A DNA stretch of 64,000 bases from positions 3,472,001 to 3,536,000 of the forward strand of contig CM073193.1 in the NCBI GenBank assembly GCA_037042915.1. Direction: 5' to 3'. Below are positions 59,951 to 64,000 of this stretch, piece by piece (within the stretch, counting starts at the first letter, position 1; each line of letters starts with the position of its first letter). The notes beneath the pieces are model-generated. The model was not told the origin of the DNA. It did not search any database and saw only the letters and a list, made by a program, of their open reading frames with translations. The translations under genes were made by a program, and so were the position numbers. Origin of the DNA: Auricularia sp. M13. Its lineage: Eukaryota > Basidiomycota > Agaricomycetes > Auriculariales > Auriculariaceae.

Positions 59951-61318
59951 ATGTTCAAGCTGTCCTTCGTGTCTGCCATCCTGCTCGCCTCCAGCTCTGT
60001 CGTGAATGCTGCTCTCAACAGGCCCGTCTTGTTCAATGACGGCCTGTCTCCCCATGTCGATTCTTCGTGGGTGTCCGATGGGATATAGCTACGCGTATTA
60101 ACGTAGTGTTTCAGCTTCTGGGCTAACCTGGCACCGACCCAGAGTACTTGGACCGTATGGGGTGGGTTCACAATGGGTATCAATCGACCGCTGCACAACA
60201 TACTCATTGATGGGTCTTCCCGTAGCCGCGGGATCTCTCCCACAGTCATGCCGCGACAACGCGAAGAGCAACAACGTCAGCCCTGCCGACTTTGAGGTAT
60301 TCAGCGTGAAGTACACAGATGTTAGTTTGTTTCTTGCCACTTTTAGTCTACGATGCTGATAATCGCAGTGTGCAAACCCGTGGGCGTTCTGCCGCCACCG
60401 CAGGTAAGCATTGTATTTTATCTTATCCGGCACTGGACTTGAACATGCTTCATAGCTCTCCTCTGAGCCAGATCGACATGATCGACCTCTTCGGACGTGG
60501 GTTTAACTATTCCTGCCGTCGATGTTTCTGCCATTGACCCCGCCTCAGGTCTTCCCGTCCATGAGCGCCAATGGGTCAGGCACGTCATTGCCGTCCCCGG
60601 CGGTGGCAGCGCCTACATGTCCAACGCAGACGTTGTTTTCCGTGCGTAATATACGTCATATACGCAAAGAAACATCCACTGAGTACAGTATACCTGATTC
60701 CTTCAGAGGGTCCGGTCGGTACCCCCTCCGTCTTCCAGCACGAAACCGGACACGCCGTAGACTTCTACAAGAACAGCGTCAGGAGCAGTGGTACTAGCAC
60801 ATTCATTAACGCTATCAACCAGGACACCTGCGTACCGGATGCCTACTCCAACAGCAACGAGGTCGAGGACTACACGCAGGTGAGTCCCGCCTTCGTCCTG
60901 CCGTCACAAGATCTGCTCCGTAGAAGCTAATATAATATTTCTAATCTAGGTCGGCGTGCTTGCCCTGTACGACATCGTCAATCCCGGCGGCCTCAATGGC
61001 ATCGGGGCAAACTGGCAATGCCTTTCGCGCCAGAAGAGCGCGCTCGACGGCTTCCAGCGCAGTGATATGGTCCCCGGCGGAAGCTGCGTTCGCCGCTGGG
61101 CAGACAGCACAACCGTGCCTACCAATAGCTTCTCTCGCATCCGCCGAGACGAGGTTGAACTTCACGAGACCATGACCACGGGCTTCGGCACAGAGCTGCC
61201 TGAACCTGCGGCGTACATGACCAAGCCTCACGAGTTCAAGAATCTGCTCTTTAACGCAACGGAGAGGCGCAACGCCGAGCTGCGAGCGCAGCAGTGGATG
61301 AAGGAAGCCACCGCGTAA
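59951..61318 (+). CDS. Secreted HExxH protein resembling conidiation-specific protein 13
   Basis: Predicted extracellular protein. Signal peptide MFKLSFVSAILLASSSVVNA, cleaved before ALNRP. After short exons (SPADFEVFSVKYTD, CANPWAFCRHR, LPVHERQWVRHVIAVPGGGS) comes GTPSVFQHETGHAVDFYKNS, with an HExxH zinc-site motif (HETGH, 60739-60753). Then FINAINQDTCVPDAYSNSNE, VEDYTQVGVLALYDIVNPGG and GANWQCLSRQKSALDGFQRS. The Glu-rich NSNEVEDYTQ could provide a third metal ligand; this is inference. The layout recalls the fungal con-13 family of secreted proteins, from memory only. Several small introns; the exon between 60050 and 60300 was not fully joined. Ends at 61318. Proteolytic activity is not demonstrated for this family by the sequence. 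Confidence 0.75.
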
Positions 61319-61571
61319 CGAACCTCCATTCCCGAGGGGTTATCTTTGTACTTGCCGAGTGTATTCTGATGGAAACCAGTTTGCTATCGTGAAGAGAAAT
61401 GCGCACGCACTCGTACCCATTCATCCAGCATCACTGCCGTCATTGCCTGAGAAAAATGCGACCCCGCGACGACGATCAGAGAAGACGAGCGTGAGCATTC
61501 ATCGAGGCTTTGTATCGAAACAGGTAGACTAAAACACAAGAGGCGGGTATCCCGCGAGGCAAGCTCAGTCC

Positions 61572-64000
61572 TTAGATGCGTACAATGACGAAGGGAACCT
61601 GAACAAATGGTCAGCCCAAACTTACGGACAAGGGCTTCCAAGTACAAACCTCAACATCCTCCCCTTCCTCGTCGCAGACCATGACTTCGACGAGAAGCGA
61701 CTTTGTGTGCGGAGGCAAGGGCTTTTTGCTGACGGTCTCGACGAGATCAGTCATCTTCATGGCCAGGCGCTCCTCGCTCTGAGGCACCTTTCAGCGTCTT
61801 CACGGCAGTCAACAAACAACTACGGACCTTCTTCTTGGGTACGAAAGACGACCAGAGCATGGAAACACCTTGTGATACCATAGTAACATCGAGGTTATGC
61901 TTCACCTTGAACCAGTTGACGATCTCGCGCAATGTCGGATTGTTCGTAAACTCGAAACGGTCCCAAAGCGTCCACTCCGTTTCGCCGTACTGCATTTAGT
62001 CCATCAACACAAAGGCGCAATTCGCGCAGCAGCTGTGGGTTTACCTTGTTCTTTTTCGCGGCGACGGGTTCTGAAAACCCGAAAAATGGAAGTGCGATGT
62101 TGACGAAGCCGTTCTTATATTCTTCGAGCTTCTTCTTCTTGTCGATGATCTACCCAGAGTGAATGCCAGTATAATCTGCGCTAAAAATGCAATACCTTAT
62201 AAAGCTCAAGGCAGACCAGGCCGGTGACGAGCGACGTGGTCGTCGCAATTGCAGGGATAATCTTGCCAGCGATCTGCTTTGTCGTGTGGCGGTCAGCGAT
62301 CGGGATGCTGTAGTTGGTCGCACGCAGGTTGGAGGCGGCGGTCACGAAGTCTATGTGGTAATTGGTGTCGTCGTCTTTTTCAAACTCTGCGGGAATAACG
62401 CGATAACCAGCCAAAGACGATGGCGATGGTAGTTGCTTCATGAGCGATCCCAGCTCGCTCGAGTCGGTACCTGGTGTTGTTTAGTCCTACTAGACGCAGC
62501 CGCTAAATAATCTTTACCATCTTCATTTGTGACGGGCTCGTTCTCGTTAACCTGCACCTTGACACCGCTCTTAGGAGTGAATGGTGGAACTTCGACGGCA
62601 TCCGCGATAGCCTTGATGCGGGCAAGATCATCGCCGCCCTTCAAGCCATAGTTGAAGGCATGAATGTTCGCAGCTGCGACGATGAAGTCCATGTGCAGAG
62701 CCTGAAAGAGCTGTCAGAATATCTTCGGATTGCGCGCACCGCGCCTCACATTGTTGGAGTCAAAGGTCAGATAGTCAGGCGCGCGCTTGGGGCTTGTCCA
62801 AAACGGCTGGCCGGATGTAGTCTTCGCGTCCTTCGGAAGGCTAAACAAAAGTTGACGAATGCTGTGGTTGAACTGCTCCTCGAACTGCAGACGTGCCCAA
62901 ACAACGCATTCCTCAAAGGTAAGAGGCTTTTGCGTAACCAAATAGGAGACGAGCTGTTGGACCTGCTCCGCCTGGTTGCCGGAATATTTCAGCGTGTTTT
63001 CGAGGTAGTTCGGCTCGCTCAAGTATGAGTTCGCAGCTTGCAATGGCTTCACGAACGCATTGTCGAAATATTTGCGACTCCACTGCCAGCAATGAGTATC
63101 TAAGCGTATGGAATGAAAACCCACGGTTTACCTCGATCGTATGCTGAATGAGATGCGGAAAGTTCCTGACCTTGCGGGCGAACAGTCAACATTAAGAGCT
63201 TACGACGCGTACAAGAACTCACTGTGCAGCTAGGCGTCTCCTTCTCAGGCGGATCTTGCGACGACCCATACGACTCTGTGACGTGGGGGATGACGACTTG
63301 CGTGTTACCCTTCGTTCCGAGAGTGCCAGAATCAACGAGTGGCTTCTGGAAAAAGATGCAGCGCTGGTCCATGTACAACCCTACGGATTGTAAATCAACG
63401 TCGACGGATGTATGAGCTCACGCACGAGCTTCGCGATTGTCAAGTGCATTGGTGACACCGTCAAGGTTGGCGAAAAATTCCTCGTCGTAGATTCCTATAC
63501 CGTTAGGTCAGCATATGGGGCGCGAAGCAAAATATCGACTCACTCTCGGTAGCAGCACCAACCGCCTCCTGATATGTTGAAATCTTCTTGTTCAAGTCCG
63601 GGTTCATGTCCGCAACAGCGCTAGCTGCACATTCGCTCTTGAACTTTCCAAGATCTTTGGCGCGGAAGAGGAACTGCCTGTTCAAGTTGCTTTTCTCGAT
63701 CGTGTCCAGGTCTGTTACGTGGATGTGACCTTCTGGGCCACTTGCAAGTCCCATCATCGACCAGTTTTTCAACATCTCGCACCCAATGGCACCGGCACCA
63801 ACCAAGAATTGCCGGTGGTTGGCAATCTTCTGCTGAAACGCCTTTCCAAAGACCGCGATCTGACCATCGTAGCGGGAACCACTCGGGGCAGCATCTGCCT
63901 CAGATGGCAGCTCGGCGGGCAGAGACTCCAGCGAGTCGAAGTACATGTGTTGGACCATCGGGTGGAACTTGCCCGTGACGGCCTTGAGCACTTCCTGCGC
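61572..64000 (-). CDS. UBA1: Ubiquitin-activating enzyme E1 (C-terminal part; N-terminus beyond window)
   Basis: Activates ubiquitin with ATP and passes it to E2 enzymes. The window holds the active adenylation domain, catalytic-cysteine domain and ubiquitin-fold domain. Visible: [38 protein letters not shown], the nucleotide-binding glycine loop [40 protein letters not shown], and [20 protein letters not shown]. The catalytic Cys is in [18 protein letters not shown] (codon 63227-63229, by comparison with yeast Uba1). Then come [80 protein letters not shown] and the ubiquitin-fold [20 protein letters not shown]. It ends [11 protein letters not shown] at 61572. The first ~400 residues are missing because of the window edge. 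Confidence 0.96.

Overview
This window is nuclear DNA from a filamentous fungus, most likely an Agaricomycete basidiomycete. The evidence is the dense packing of genes (29 in 64 kb), nearly all cut by many introns of about 45-65 bases. The proteins themselves are fungal: an Srk1/Rck2 kinase, Pho80-type cyclins, a Stb6-like Sin3-binding family protein and a conidiation-protein-13-like secreted protein. I could not assign genus or species. No rRNA, tRNA, CRISPR array, transposon, LTR element or virus-like element was recognised. Exon joins were deduced by eye from conserved protein motifs and GT/AG (sometimes GC/AG) borders, so gene limits are firmer than individual exons.

Layout. 1-4.5 kb, minus: the SRK1/RCK2-like kinase (its C-terminal end runs off the left edge) and a NIPA-type magnesium transporter. 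4.6-12.9 kb, plus: Mediator subunit 20, a mitochondrial PDK/BCKDK-type kinase, the alternative clamp loader ELG1 and a bHLH factor. 13-24.5 kb: DOM34/Pelota (-), a TXNDC9/Plp1 protein (+), class I photolyase (+), URA3 (-), PUS7 (+) and an MFS transporter (+). 24.6-36.1 kb: SWT1-like PIN nuclease (-), PCF11 (-), an NDR/Cbk1 kinase (+), a PX-domain protein of the Lec1/YPR097W type (-) and a CCDC47-like ER protein (+). 36.3-49 kb: an STB6-like protein (-), a RING-LON protein (+), glucose-6-phosphate dehydrogenase (-), a short THOC5 homologue (+), a UBC8-like E2 (-) and an Asteroid/XPG-fold protein (-). 49.1-64 kb: mitochondrial ClpX (-), Cactin (+), two related cyclins that face each other tail to tail, a secreted HExxH protein (+), and ubiquitin-activating enzyme E1 (-), which runs off the right edge.

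The set is mostly housekeeping. Several genes share themes: RNA 3' ends and surveillance (PCF11, SWT1, DOM34, THOC5, Cactin, PUS7), ubiquitin (E1, E2, RING-LON), genome maintenance (ELG1, photolyase, Asteroid) and mitochondrial control (PDK, ClpX). I see no dedicated gene cluster or obviously new system. The most notable observations are eight head-to-head gene pairs with 62-271 bp between start codons; three inferred GC-AG introns, two of them in URA3; a convergent pair of divergent cyclin paralogues that share a motif outside the cyclin fold; and several one- or two-base phase breaks in otherwise conserved genes, which look like draft-assembly indels.
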